64,000 bases of DNA from Neoroseomonas lacus. Its GTDB lineage: Bacteria > Pseudomonadota > Alphaproteobacteria > Acetobacterales > Acetobacteraceae. The stretch is from assembly GCF_014644535.1 (NCBI RefSeq), contig NZ_BMKW01000003.1, positions 404,553 to 468,552 on the forward strand, written 5' to 3'. Made by a program: the position numbers and the translations under genes. The notes under the pieces were generated by a model. That model searched no databases and had not been told where the DNA came from. It worked only from the letters and a program-made list of their open reading frames with translations. Of this stretch, positions 1 through 7,858 are shown one piece after another. The stretch's first letter is position 1. Each line of letters opens with the position of its first letter.

Positions 1-1
1 T

Positions 2-514
2 GGCTCGCCGGGCGGTGGCTTCGGCGACCGTCCCCCGCGCCGCGACTTCGCCGGCGGCGGTGGCTTCGGCGACCGTCCCCCGCGCCGCGACTTCGGCGGC
101 GGCGGTGGCTTCGGCGATCGTCCCCCGCGTCGCGACTTCGGTGGCCCGCCGGGCGGCGGCTTCGGTGGTGGTGGTGGCTTCGGCGACCGTCCCCCGCGCC
201 GCGACTTCGGTGGCCCGCCGAGCGGTGGCTTCGGCGACCGTCCGCCACGCGCCTTCGGGGACCGTCCGCCGCGTCGTGAATTCGGTGGCCGCGATGAAGG
301 CGGGCCGACCTACGACGTCAACGGCACGGTCAAGTGGTTCGACCAGGTCCGCGGCTTCGGCTTCGTGACGCCGGATGACGGCGGCCAGGACGTGTTCCTG
401 CATTCGTCGGTCCTCCAGCGCGCCGGCAAGCAGGACGTTCAGCAGGGCGAGAAGGTCAATCTCGAGGTGCGTGACGGCCAGCGCGGTCGCCAGGCTGTGA
501 ACATGAAGGACTGA
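2..514 (+). CDS. Cold-shock domain protein with Gly/Arg-rich repeat N-terminus (5' partial)
   Basis: The gene is open at the left edge; its start lies outside the window. About 90 visible N-terminal residues are repeats of GGFGDRPPRRDF and variants, rich in Gly, Arg, Phe and Asp. A single cold-shock domain of about 70 residues follows and ends in VNMKD-stop. The domain shows RNP1 (VRGFGFVTPDDG) and RNP2-like (DVFLHSSVL) motifs and begins with NGTVKWF, as in CspA/CspE proteins that bind single-stranded RNA or DNA. Ordinary Csp proteins are about 70 aa. Here the domain is fused to an RGG-like disordered region, which is known in some alphaproteobacterial Csps and is expected to add RNA binding or condensation; that role is inference. 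An intrinsic terminator follows directly. Identification of the cold-shock domain is secure; total length is unknown. Confidence 0.92.
   Translation, partial: GSPGGGFGDRPPRRDFAGGGGFGDRPPRRDFGGGGGFGDRPPRRDFGGPPGGGFGGGGGFGDRPPRRDFGGPPSGGFGDRPPRAFGDRPPRREFGGRDEGGPTYDVNGTVKWFDQVRGFGFVTPDDGGQDVFLHSSVLQRAGKQDVQQGEKVNLEVRDGQRGRQAVNMKD
11..285 (+). repeat. In-frame tandem repeats encoding GGFGDRPPRRDF units
   Basis: A minisatellite-like series of near-identical units of about 36-57 bp lies inside the cold-shock gene. It encodes about six copies of FGDRPPRRDF separated by Gly-rich spacers of variable length. Copy number is likely to vary between strains by slippage or recombination. Confidence 0.85.
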
Positions 515-531
515 CCCTCGCGGTCAGCCCG

Positions 532-569
532 AAAAAGGCCCCGTCGCCGGAAGGCGCGGGGCTTTTTTT
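532..569 (+). terminator. Rho-independent terminator of the cold-shock gene
   Basis: GCCCCG (538-543) pairs with CGGGGC (557-562). An inner CGCC-GGAA-GGCG hairpin sits inside it, and a run of seven T residues follows. It begins 18 bases after the stop codon. Confidence 0.9.
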
Positions 570-619
570 ATGCCGGGTCGCGTTTTTCGACGCGCGTTAG
601 CACTCTCTTCACCTCTCGC

Positions 620-651
620 GGCCACAGTGGCCTCGGACGGGAATATCCCGT
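620..651 (+). promoter_or_regulatory. Two palindromes in the flagellin 5' leader
   Basis: GGCCAC-A-GTGGCC (620-632) and ACGGGA-ATA-TCCCGT (637-651) lie just upstream of the flagellin start. They could be an operator, or hairpins in the 5' untranslated RNA. Alphaproteobacterial flagellin leaders are known targets of FlbT; whether these are such sites is inference. Confidence 0.35.
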
Positions 652-675
652 TCATCGTGAAGGGAAGATCCCGCA

Positions 676-1512
676 ATGAGCCTCAATTCGGTGAACACGA
701 ACGGCGGTGCCATGGTGGCGCTGCAATCGCTCAATCGCACGAATGAGGCGTTGAATATGACGCAGAAGCGCATATCGACGGGCTTTCGTGTCGCGGACGC
801 CAAGGATGATGGCGCCGCCTTCGCCGTCGCCCAGTCGGTTCGCGCCGACGTTGCCGGCCTCACCGCCGCGAATGAACAGCTCGGCGGCACCAAGGGCATT
901 CTCGATACCGCGCTGTCCGGCCTGACCAAGGTCTCCGACACCATGACCAAGGTGCGCGAGACGCTGGTCCGCCTGGCCGACGACACGCTGAACACCGACC
1001 AGCGCGCGCAGTACGAAACCCAGTACGAAGCCCTGCGCACCCAGATCACGAACTTCATCGCCGATGCGACCTATAATGGTCGTACCCTGCTCGACACCAA
1101 TGCCGGCAATGGCGGTGGCGACATCACCACCACCCGCAATGAATCAGGCACCACCTATACGCTGACCGCCGCCGATGGCGCCGGCACCATGGTCGTCGCC
1201 GCCGCACCGACCGATGCCGCGACGGCGCAGGCCGCCATCGCCGCGGGTGGCGACTGGGCAACGGTGAACACGCAGATCGCCGATGCGCTGAACCGCTTCG
1301 GTTCCGACTCGCGCTACATCGACTCGCAGGTCGCCTACAACCGCGACAAGCTCGATGCGCTGGATGGCGGCCTCGGCGCCCTGATCGACGCCGACCTCGC
1401 GAAGGAATCCGCCCGGCTGCAGGCCCTGCAGATCCGCCAGCAACTCGGCACCCAGTCGCTGTCCATCGCCAACCAGGCGCCGCAGTCGCTGCTCAGCCTC
1501 TTCAAGGGCTGA
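676..1512 (+). CDS. fliC: Flagellin
   Basis: This is the structural subunit of the flagellar filament, exported by the flagellar type III apparatus. The 278-aa product begins MSLNSVNTNGGAMVALQSLN and continues with KRISTGFRVADAKDDGAAFA, the conserved D0/D1 N-terminal helices of flagellin. It ends with the C-terminal D0 helix (LGTQSLSIANQAPQSLLSLF). The middle domain is very short, as in many alphaproteobacterial flagellins. The ATG is preceded by a GAAGGGA Shine-Dalgarno-like stretch, and two palindromes lie in the leader. No other flagellar genes are visible, so the rest of the regulon lies elsewhere. The fliC name is generic; the local name could be fljK or flaA. Confidence 0.95.
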   Translation: MSLNSVNTNGGAMVALQSLNRTNEALNMTQKRISTGFRVADAKDDGAAFAVAQSVRADVAGLTAANEQLGGTKGILDTALSGLTKVSDTMTKVRETLVRLADDTLNTDQRAQYETQYEALRTQITNFIADATYNGRTLLDTNAGNGGGDITTTRNESGTTYTLTAADGAGTMVVAAAPTDAATAQAAIAAGGDWATVNTQIADALNRFGSDSRYIDSQVAYNRDKLDALDGGLGALIDADLAKESARLQALQIRQQLGTQSLSIANQAPQSLLSLFKG

Positions 1513-2262
1513 TCAGCCGTAGCGGCGCGGCCGCAACCCGGCGAAGAGGTAGCTGCCGAGCGAGACGACGTCGTGCACCGGCAGCCCCAGGGCCGCCTGC
1601 AGCGCCGCCGCATAGGGCGGCATGTTGGTGCATTCCAGCACGATGGCGCCGATCTCGGGATGCGCCGCGACCAACGCACGGCCGGCTTCAAGGATGTCCC
1701 TCTCCGCCGCCGCGGCGTCAAGCTCGGCCTTATCCTGGCGCACCAATACGCGGTACAGCTCACCGTCCTGCGCAATGCCGGCCACCGGCGTGTCCGGCGC
1801 CATGCCGGAAGCGGCCAGGTGCGCCGGCGTCAGGGACACCGGGCTCACCGTGATGACGCCCACGCGCCGCCCCGCCGGCAGCAGGGCCTCCACCCACGGA
1901 ACCTGGATCAGGGAGGAGGTGGCGACCGGCACGCCGATCGCCGCGGCGATCTCCTTCTGGAAAATGCACAGGAAGCCGCAGCTGGTGGTGATGGCTTCCG
2001 CGCCGAGTGCCACCAATTCCTGGGCCGCCGCGATGAAATCCGGCAGCAGGCCGCGAGCGCCCTGCAGCACCACGCGTTCGGGCGTCGCCCCCGGCACCAC
2101 CCGGTACAGCACCGGGAAAGGCCAAGTCAGTCCATTGCCGATATCGCCCGGAATGCGCGGAAACCGCGTCTCCAGCATGATGATGCCGAGTGGTGCGCCC
2201 TGGACGGGCTTCACGCCGCGCGCAATCCGCGCGAGATTCGGGGTAGGGAAGGAAGGGTTCAT
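1513..2262 (-). CDS. Aspartate/glutamate racemase family protein
   Basis: The 249-aa protein belongs to the Asp/Glu/hydantoin racemase superfamily, which uses two cysteines for proton abstraction and return or, in maleate isomerases, for adduct formation. The two expected cysteines are visible: TTSCGFLC near residue 105 and LECTNMPPY near residue 205. The preferred start is the ATG of MNPSFPTP. A longer reading frame upstream runs antisense through the neighbouring TctC gene and is not credible. It ends next to flagellin, convergent with it, and is divergent from a TctC receptor, suggesting use of an organic acid or amino-acid derivative taken up through that receptor (inference). The substrate cannot be read from the sequence. 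Confidence 0.85.
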   Translation of the reverse strand: MNPSFPTPNLARIARGVKPVQGAPLGIIMLETRFPRIPGDIGNGLTWPFPVLYRVVPGATPERVVLQGARGLLPDFIAAAQELVALGAEAITTSCGFLCIFQKEIAAAIGVPVATSSLIQVPWVEALLPAGRRVGVITVSPVSLTPAHLAASGMAPDTPVAGIAQDGELYRVLVRQDKAELDAAAAERDILEAGRALVAAHPEIGAIVLECTNMPPYAAALQAALGLPVHDVVSLGSYLFAGLRPRRYG

Positions 2263-2430
2263 GGCCACCGAGGCTAGAGCGTTTTCCGCCAATGCGGAAT
2301 CGGCAGCGGTCGACACCCCCATCCGCCCCCGGTGAACCGGTCCCGGGCCGGGGAGGGGCGACGGCGCAGCGCCCTGGCATCCCGGTGGGCAGGCACCTAC
2401 CTTCCGACAACAAGAAGGAGACCGGGACTG

Positions 2431-3417
2431 ATGATCCGCCGTACCCTGATCGCCGCGGCCTTTGCCGCGGCCGCCCTGCCGGCCATCGCGCAGGACGCCC
2501 CCTGGCCGAACCGGCCGATCACCATCATGGGCGGCTTCCCGAACGGGGCGGGCACCGACATCTATGCCCGTCGCCTGGCCGAACCGCTGTCGCGCGCGCT
2601 GGGCGTGCCGGTGGTGGTCGACAACCGCAGCGGGGCGGGCGGCAACATCGCCTCCGAATACGTCTCGAAGCAGCCAGCCGACGGCTACCTGTTCATGTTC
2701 GGCACCGCCGGCACGCACGCGATCAATGCCGCGCTGTATCGCCGCCTGCCGTTCAACGTGACGCGCGACTTCACCCCGGTCGTGCTGCTCGGCGACGTGC
2801 CGAACGTCATGCTGGTGAACCCGGAAAAGCGCCCCAACCTGCAGACCTGCCAGGACGTGCTGGCGGCGGCGCGGGCCCGGCCGCAGGCGATCACCTATGC
2901 CTCGACCGGCAACGGCGCCTCGACGCATCTCGCCGGCGCGCAATTCGCCACCGCGGCGAACCTCCAGTTGCTGCACGTGCCCTATCGCGGCCAGCCCGGG
3001 GCGATCGCCTCGCTGCTCGCCGGGGATACGGATGTGTTCTTCAACCAAACCGGCCCGTCGATGGGCCCGATCCAACAGGGCCAGGTGCGCGCCCTGGCGG
3101 TGCTCTCGCGTGAGCGCCTCCCCGCCCTGCCCAACGTGCCGACCGTCGCCGAGGCCTGCGGCCTGCCGCCGATGGACACCTCCACCTGGTACGGCCTGCT
3201 CGCCCCGGCCAACCTGCCGGCGCCGATACTGCAGCGGATGAACGCCGAGGTGAATCGCATCATCTCCACCCCGGAATTCCGGACCTGGCTGATCGAGAAC
3301 CAGGCGATCACCCCGCCGGCGGCGCCGAATTCGCCCGAGCAGTTCCGCGAGACCCTCGCCGCCGACATCGCGCGCTGGGCCGAGGTGGTGCGCGTCTCCG
3401 GCGCCACGGTGGACTGA
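2431..3417 (+). CDS. Tripartite tricarboxylate transporter substrate-binding protein (Bug/TctC family)
   Basis: A 328-aa periplasmic receptor. The N-terminus is a clear Sec signal peptide (MIRRTLIAAAFAAAALPAIA, cleavage before QD). The mature part starts with the typical WPNRPITIMGGFPNGAGTDI segment of Bug proteins and contains VVVDNRSGAGGNIASEYV, which forms the carboxylate-binding pocket. A good AAGGAG ribosome binding site lies 10 bases before the ATG. Family members bind small carboxylates and are greatly expanded in Acetobacteraceae and Burkholderiales. No tctA or tctB membrane genes lie nearby, so this is an orphan receptor, as is common in the family. Confidence 0.93.
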   Translation: MIRRTLIAAAFAAAALPAIAQDAPWPNRPITIMGGFPNGAGTDIYARRLAEPLSRALGVPVVVDNRSGAGGNIASEYVSKQPADGYLFMFGTAGTHAINAALYRRLPFNVTRDFTPVVLLGDVPNVMLVNPEKRPNLQTCQDVLAAARARPQAITYASTGNGASTHLAGAQFATAANLQLLHVPYRGQPGAIASLLAGDTDVFFNQTGPSMGPIQQGQVRALAVLSRERLPALPNVPTVAEACGLPPMDTSTWYGLLAPANLPAPILQRMNAEVNRIISTPEFRTWLIENQAITPPAAPNSPEQFRETLAADIARWAEVVRVSGATVD

Positions 3418-3556
3418 CCCCAGTCGCCGCCCGGCCGCGCAGAGTGGTTTTCGTTCGCCCGTGCTCGCGAAGCCGCTCTACCGCTTTGTTTTCGCGCGCA
3501 TCTTCACGCGTCTGGCTGATTCCAGCCCGACGCGATCTGCCCTAGAAAGGGAAGCG

Positions 3557-4315
3557 ATGGACCACGCCGCATCCGATGCCGAGGGACGCTGGCACGCCGC
3601 GCGAACCGTGGCGCGGCGTTGGCGGCGCGCTGAGGCCACCGAGGTGCAACTCGGCCTGTCGCTCACCTTCGTCGCTGGCGCGATCAATGCCGGCGGCTTC
3701 ATGATCGTCGGGCAATACACCTCCCACATGACGGGCATCGTCTCGGCGTTGGCTGACCATGCCGCGCTCGGCATGGGGCAACTGATGCTGGCGGGGCTGC
3801 TGGCGCTGCTCAGCTTCATGGCGGGCGCGGCGCATTCCGCCTGGCTGATCAATTTCGGCCGGAGGCTCGCCTGGCGCAGCCGCTACGCGCTGCCGCTGCT
3901 GGTCGAGGCCGGGCTGCTGCTGTGCTTCGGCTTGATGGGCGCGCTGTTGCCGGTCGAAGTGGTCGCCATCCCGGTGGTGCCGCTGCTGTGCTTTCTGATG
4001 GGCGTGCAGAATGCCTGCATCACCAAGATCTCCGGTGCGCGGATCCGCACTACCCATATGACCGGCATCGTCACCGATCTCGGCATCGAGCTCGGCAAGC
4101 TGACGTATTGGAATGCCGATGCCAGGACACCCGCGCCCCGGGTCGTCGCCGATCGCGCCAAGATGCGGCTGCTGGCCGGGTTGCTTGCCAGCTTCGCGAT
4201 CGGCGGGCTGGTCGGCGCGCTGGCCTTCGCGCGGATCGGTCTCGCTGCCTGCCTGCCGCTGGCGGTGCTGCTGCTGGTGCTGGCCAATGCGGTGATCCCG
4301 GCCGAGGAGCGCTGA
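3557..4315 (+). CDS. DUF1275 (YoaK) family membrane protein
   Basis: A 252-aa integral membrane protein. After a charged N-terminus, six hydrophobic segments are visible, from LSLTFVAGAINAGGFMIVG to the C-terminal CLPLAVLLLVLANAVI. Two repeats of the family signature are present: YTSHMTGIV early on and TTHMTGIVTDLGIELGKL in the second half. Function is not established for the family; it is predicted to be a transporter-like protein. The ATG of MDHAAS is chosen because AAAGGGA precedes it; a longer frame upstream starts without a ribosome binding site. It stands alone on the plus strand. Confidence 0.87.
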   Translation: MDHAASDAEGRWHAARTVARRWRRAEATEVQLGLSLTFVAGAINAGGFMIVGQYTSHMTGIVSALADHAALGMGQLMLAGLLALLSFMAGAAHSAWLINFGRRLAWRSRYALPLLVEAGLLLCFGLMGALLPVEVVAIPVVPLLCFLMGVQNACITKISGARIRTTHMTGIVTDLGIELGKLTYWNADARTPAPRVVADRAKMRLLAGLLASFAIGGLVGALAFARIGLAACLPLAVLLLVLANAVIPAEER

Positions 4316-4631
4316 GGGGACCGAAAGAGGCTTCGCCGCTCCCGAGCCTTGGGATAGTGCGGCCAGGCTCACCAAAGCCCGGCGGCTTTCGCATGCCGGA
4401 ATTTCGGAACCATCTTCAAGCTATTGGTTTTTCAATATTTTTAACCGAATCAGTGACTTTGCCGAATTCAGATCTGCGCTGGCCTCGAGACCCACCGTTG
4501 TGCGCAGTGCATGCGCCCCGCTGCAGCATGCCTAGGCTGCCTGGCACCAACAAATGGCTTTCCAAATGACACTGGCATTTGGTGCGGTGGGTCCGGGAGG
4601 GGCAAGAGCCCCTTTCGGGCCTTGCCTGCCC
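4316..4631. other. Intergenic region, no gene seen
   Basis: A convergent gap between the DUF1275 gene and the ABC transporter. The central part (about 4400-4600) is noticeably AT-richer than its surroundings and holds an imperfect palindrome (CACCAACAAATG about 4545, CATTTGGTG about 4575). No credible reading frame was found. Confidence 0.6.
4601..4626 (-). terminator. Hairpin after the ABC transporter gene
   Basis: GGCAAG (4601-4606) pairs with CTTGCC (4621-4626) around an inner GCCC/GGGC stem, five bases beyond the ABC transporter stop codon. There is no strong T run on either strand, so termination is only suggested. Confidence 0.4.
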
Positions 4632-6359
4632 TCACGCCTCGACCAGCCGCCCGCCTTCCACCTTCAGCCCGCGATCATGGAACTTAGCCACCGCGGGCCG
4701 ATGCGCGATGGAGACCAGCGCCGTCCCCGGCAGCCGTTCCTTGAGCCGCGCGTACAACCGCTCTTCCGCCCCCGGGTCGAGGCTCGCCGTCGCCTCGTCA
4801 AGGAACAGCCAATCCGGCTTGAGCAACAACGCGCGCGCCAGCGCCAGGCGCTGCTGCTCGCCCCCTGACAGCCGCTTGTCCCAGGCATCGGCATCCTGCA
4901 GGCGCGGCACCAAATGGCCGAGCTCGGCCGCCTCCAGCGCCTCGGCCACCTGGGCGTCGGTGAAGCCCGCCTCATCCTCCGGGTAACACACCGCGCGCTT
5001 GAGGCTGCCGAGCGGGATATAGGGCCGCTGCGGCAGGAACAGCGCGCGCCCGGCGGCCGGCAGCGCGACGTGCCCGGACCCGAAGGGCCAGATGCCGGCA
5101 ATGGCGCGGAAAAGCGTCGACTTGCCCGACCCCGAGGCGCCGGTGATCACCACCGAATCCCCCGGCGCCACCGTGGCCCGGGCGCCTTCCATCAAACGCC
5201 GCCCATCGGGCAGCGCGAGCGTCACATCATCGATCACCAACCCCGGCTGCGACCCCTGGGCGGCGACCGGCCCGGTGCCGGCCGCGCGCGCGACGGTGAC
5301 GGCGCGGGTGAAGCCGGTCAGCCGTTCGACCGTGGCGCGCCATTCCGTCAGCACCGAATAATTCTCAACGAACCAGGACAGCGAATCCTGCACCTGGTTG
5401 AAGGCGCTCGAGGTCTGGATCAGCCCACCTAGCGGAATCCGCCCGGCGAAATAGGCCGGCGCCGCGACGACGATGGGGAAGATGCTCGCCACCTGCTGGT
5501 AGCCGACGGTGAACAGCGTCAGCCGCTTGGTCGCCGTCATGATCGACCACCAATTTTCCATCAGCGCGCGGAAGCGGGTGGTCAGGCCGCGCTTCTCATC
5601 CGCCTCGCCGCCATGCAGCGCGATGCCTTCGACATTCTCGCGGAACCGCACCAGGGCGTAGCGGAAATCCGCCTCGACCTTCTGCTGGTTGAAGTTCAGC
5701 CGGATCAGCGGTCGCCCGATCAGATGCGCCAGCCAGGTGCCCGCCATCGCATAGATCAGCGCCACCCAGACCATGTAGCCGGGGATGGTGATGCCCAGCA
5801 CCGTCACCGGCCCCGACAGCGACCACAGCACCAGGATGAACGACCCCAGCGTCACCACCGATCGCATCAGCCCCAGCCCGAGGCCCAGCGTCTGCCCGAC
5901 GAACATCCGCGCATCCTCGGCTATGCGCTGGTCGGGGTTGTCGGTCTCCGGGTCGGTCAGCGCCATGCGGTAATAGGCGCGGCCCTCGAGCCACTGCGTC
6001 AGGTAGATCTCGGTCAGCCAGCGCCGCCAGCGGATCTCCAGCGCCTGGCGCAGATACAGCGCATAGACCGCGATCAGGATGTACAGCGCCGCGACCAGGG
6101 TGAAGGACGGCAGGAAGCCGCCCTCCTCGGACCGGTGCCAGGTGAATAGCAGCGCCGTGAAGGCGGCCGCGTCCTTCGCCTCCAGCGCGTTGTAGAAGGC
6201 CCGCTGCCAATAGGTGAGCACCACCGTCATGCCCACCAGCGACAGGTTCAGCACGATGACCGTGGCCAGCAGCCCGCGCGCCCGCCAACGATCCTCGCTG
6301 GACCAATAGGGGCGCGTCAGCGCCCAGGCATCGCGCAGAAAGGGGCTGAGGGCACGCAT
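4632..6359 (-). CDS. SbmA/BacA-like (YddA family) ABC transporter, fused membrane and ATPase domains
   Basis: A 575-aa half-transporter acting in the inner membrane as a homodimer. The N-terminal half (to about residue 330) has several membrane spans and the NDNPDQRIAEDARMF-like motif of the ABC_membrane_2 (SbmA/BacA/ABCD) family (here TDNPDQRIAEDARMF). The C-terminal half is a complete ATPase: Walker A GASGSGKST, signature LSGGEQQRLALARALL, Walker B WLFLDEATASLD and a switch His in SIAHRPAV. Relatives export or import peptides, cobalamin or very-long-chain fatty acids; the substrate cannot be predicted. It is the last gene of a four-gene operon. The ATG follows GGAGAG; a TTG three bases upstream is less likely. 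Confidence 0.93.
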   Translation of the reverse strand: MRALSPFLRDAWALTRPYWSSEDRWRARGLLATVIVLNLSLVGMTVVLTYWQRAFYNALEAKDAAAFTALLFTWHRSEEGGFLPSFTLVAALYILIAVYALYLRQALEIRWRRWLTEIYLTQWLEGRAYYRMALTDPETDNPDQRIAEDARMFVGQTLGLGLGLMRSVVTLGSFILVLWSLSGPVTVLGITIPGYMVWVALIYAMAGTWLAHLIGRPLIRLNFNQQKVEADFRYALVRFRENVEGIALHGGEADEKRGLTTRFRALMENWWSIMTATKRLTLFTVGYQQVASIFPIVVAAPAYFAGRIPLGGLIQTSSAFNQVQDSLSWFVENYSVLTEWRATVERLTGFTRAVTVARAAGTGPVAAQGSQPGLVIDDVTLALPDGRRLMEGARATVAPGDSVVITGASGSGKSTLFRAIAGIWPFGSGHVALPAAGRALFLPQRPYIPLGSLKRAVCYPEDEAGFTDAQVAEALEAAELGHLVPRLQDADAWDKRLSGGEQQRLALARALLLKPDWLFLDEATASLDPGAEERLYARLKERLPGTALVSIAHRPAVAKFHDRGLKVEGGRLVEA

Positions 6360-6371
6360 CAAAACTCTCCT

Positions 6372-6812
6372 TCAGCCGCGACGCAGCCGGTCCTCGAAGG
6401 CGCCGAGCCACGCCATGACGCGCGCCCGGTTCACCCCGAAATCCGAACGGCCCAGCAGGCTGCGCGAATAGAGCCAAAGCCCGGTGCCGTCACCTGCCGG
6501 CGCCGCCTCCGCCACCACGATGTCGGGGTAGTTCATTAACCGCGAACGCACCACCCACTGCGCCTGGAAACGGGCCGGATAGTCGGCGAGGGGGTAGGTG
6601 CGCGGCTGCCCGGCGGCGATGGCGCGGATCGCCGCGAAGGCGGCCTCCGTCGTCACCGGAAACGGGTCGTGGTGCAGGTGCCCCTGGCCCGGCGCCGTGC
6701 TCGGCGTCAGCAGGCAGGTATTGGGCGAGGACGGCAGCACCAGCGTCGCGAAGTCGAGCGGCTGGGGCGGCGGCACACCCTCCGCCCCGCGCGAGAAGAT
6801 CAGCCCGATCAT
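6372..6812 (-). CDS. DUF1499 domain protein
   Basis: A 146-aa protein of the DUF1499 family. It contains the typical segment ending in QAQWVVRSRLMNYPDIVVAE and a C-terminal SRSLLGRSDFGVNRARVMAW block (conserved as a small arginine-rich motif in the family). DUF1499 proteins often lie beside membrane proteins and have no assigned function. Its ATG overlaps the preceding DUF3253 stop codon by four bases (ATGA), and the ABC transporter starts 12 bases after its end, so the genes are co-transcribed. Confidence 0.88.
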   Translation of the reverse strand: MIGLIFSRGAEGVPPPQPLDFATLVLPSSPNTCLLTPSTAPGQGHLHHDPFPVTTEAAFAAIRAIAAGQPRTYPLADYPARFQAQWVVRSRLMNYPDIVVAEAAPAGDGTGLWLYSRSLLGRSDFGVNRARVMAWLGAFEDRLRRG

Positions 6813-7057
6813 GCCCGCGCCCGCAGCCGGATGACGCCGCGAACCTCCACGTCGAGATCGACCGGCTTGCCCTTGCGCAGCACGTCGATCTGGCCTTCCC
6901 GCGCCAGCACCGTCGCCTCGCGCCGAATGCGGGCCAGCAGCGATTGCCAGTTCTCGCTGGTCAGGGCGCGCGCCACATCCTCGGGCGTGAAGCTCTTTTC
7001 CGGGCCGCAGGCGCGGGCCTGGGCAAGGATCGCGTCACGGATCGCGGGCTCGCTCAT
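6809..7057 (-). CDS. DUF3253 family protein
   Basis: A small 82-aa protein matching the DUF3253 pattern: FTPEDVARALTSENWQSLL followed by RREATVLAREGQIDVLRKGK and VRGVIRLR. The fold is predicted to be winged-helix-like. The function is unknown. It overlaps both neighbours by four bases, which indicates translational coupling in the PNPOx-like / DUF3253 / DUF1499 / ABC operon. Confidence 0.88.
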   Translation of the reverse strand: MSEPAIRDAILAQARACGPEKSFTPEDVARALTSENWQSLLARIRREATVLAREGQIDVLRKGKPVDLDVEVRGVIRLRARA

Positions 7058-7614
7058 GGCGCGACCCAGCTCGCCGCCATGGCGCCATCGGCGGCCCAGT
7101 CGAACCGGGCGCGGGCATGCCCCGCCGGGTCGAGCAGCAGCCAGTCCAGGTGGTCGAAACGCAGCAGCACGGCGGCGAAATGCGCCCGCCCACCGACGGG
7201 ATCCTCGGGCGCGGCGGGCGGGGCGGGCAGGGCGGTGCCCGGTGTCCAGGCGGTGGCGTAGGTCATGCGGCTGGTCTTTCTGCTGGCCGCCCAGGCGGCA
7301 TCGGCAATGGCATCGTCATGGTGCAGCGTCGCACGCCCGGCCAAGCGCAGCTGCATCCGCGTCGCCGCATCATAGCCATGCAGCACGGCGCGCGGGTCGG
7401 CGATGAGCTCGGCGTATTTGGCGCTGCGGCAATCGGTGTGGATGGCGAGGCAACGGGTCGCGGCGTCGAAGCCGCGCAGCACCACCGTCCGCAGCGCCGG
7501 CGCGCCATCGCGGCCGATCGTCGCCAGCGCCGGGGTGTGGAACGCGCCGTGGCGGAGCCGCGCGCCCGCTTCCAGGGCGGCGAAGGCGGCCCGCAGCGCC
7601 TCCTCCAGCGTCAT
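7054..7614 (-). CDS. Pyridoxamine 5'-phosphate oxidase-like flavoprotein
   Basis: A 186-aa protein with the split-barrel FMN-binding fold of the PNPOx family. Visible features are PALATIGRDGAPALRTVVLRG near the N-terminus, KYAELIADPRAVLHGYDA and RMQLRLAGRATL in the core, and WLLLDPAGHARARFDW near the C-terminus. The protein lacks the full C-terminal dimerisation region of true PdxH, so it is more likely a general flavin-binding relative than the vitamin B6 enzyme itself. It is the first gene of the four-gene operon. Confidence 0.82.
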   Translation of the reverse strand: MTLEEALRAAFAALEAGARLRHGAFHTPALATIGRDGAPALRTVVLRGFDAATRCLAIHTDCRSAKYAELIADPRAVLHGYDAATRMQLRLAGRATLHHDDAIADAAWAASRKTSRMTYATAWTPGTALPAPPAAPEDPVGGRAHFAAVLLRFDHLDWLLLDPAGHARARFDWAADGAMAASWVAP

Positions 7615-7716
7615 GCCGGCACGGCGTCAGCCGGAGCAGCGCCGGCGCGGCCGATCCGCTTCTCGAAGGGCTGCACGGCAAGGCCGGCGCCGATGAGGGC
7701 AAGGCGTTGGGTCATC
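7611..7716 (-). pseudogene. Possible remnant of a renalase-like FAD oxidoreductase N-terminus
   Basis: Reading on the minus strand, an ATG opens MTQRLALIGAGL, the dinucleotide-binding start of FAD oxidoreductases. After a one-base frame change the next residues are AVQPFEKRIGRAG, matching the second beta strand region (usually ..AGL.V.VFEK.RGPGGR) of the same family. About 15-20 residues between them are missing. The rest of the gene is absent. The piece could equally be a chance match; nothing downstream supports a working enzyme. Confidence 0.35.
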
Positions 7717-7858
7717 CTCGCCGGTATGGCGCCATTCCGGCGCTTCGCAAGCCCTCGCGGGCCGTCCTGGCATGTCGGCGCCGGCCTGCGCCGCCTGAAA
7801 CGGCATCGCCGGCCTGGATCGGTCGTGCGCCGGCGATGCGGGCCGGCGCCGCCAGCCC

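Noticed and set aside
2263..3075. N-terminal extension of the racemase-family frame to 520 codons
   Set aside because: The extension is antisense to the TctC gene and reads as Arg/Gly/Val-rich noise; the ATG at 2260-2262 fits the family length.
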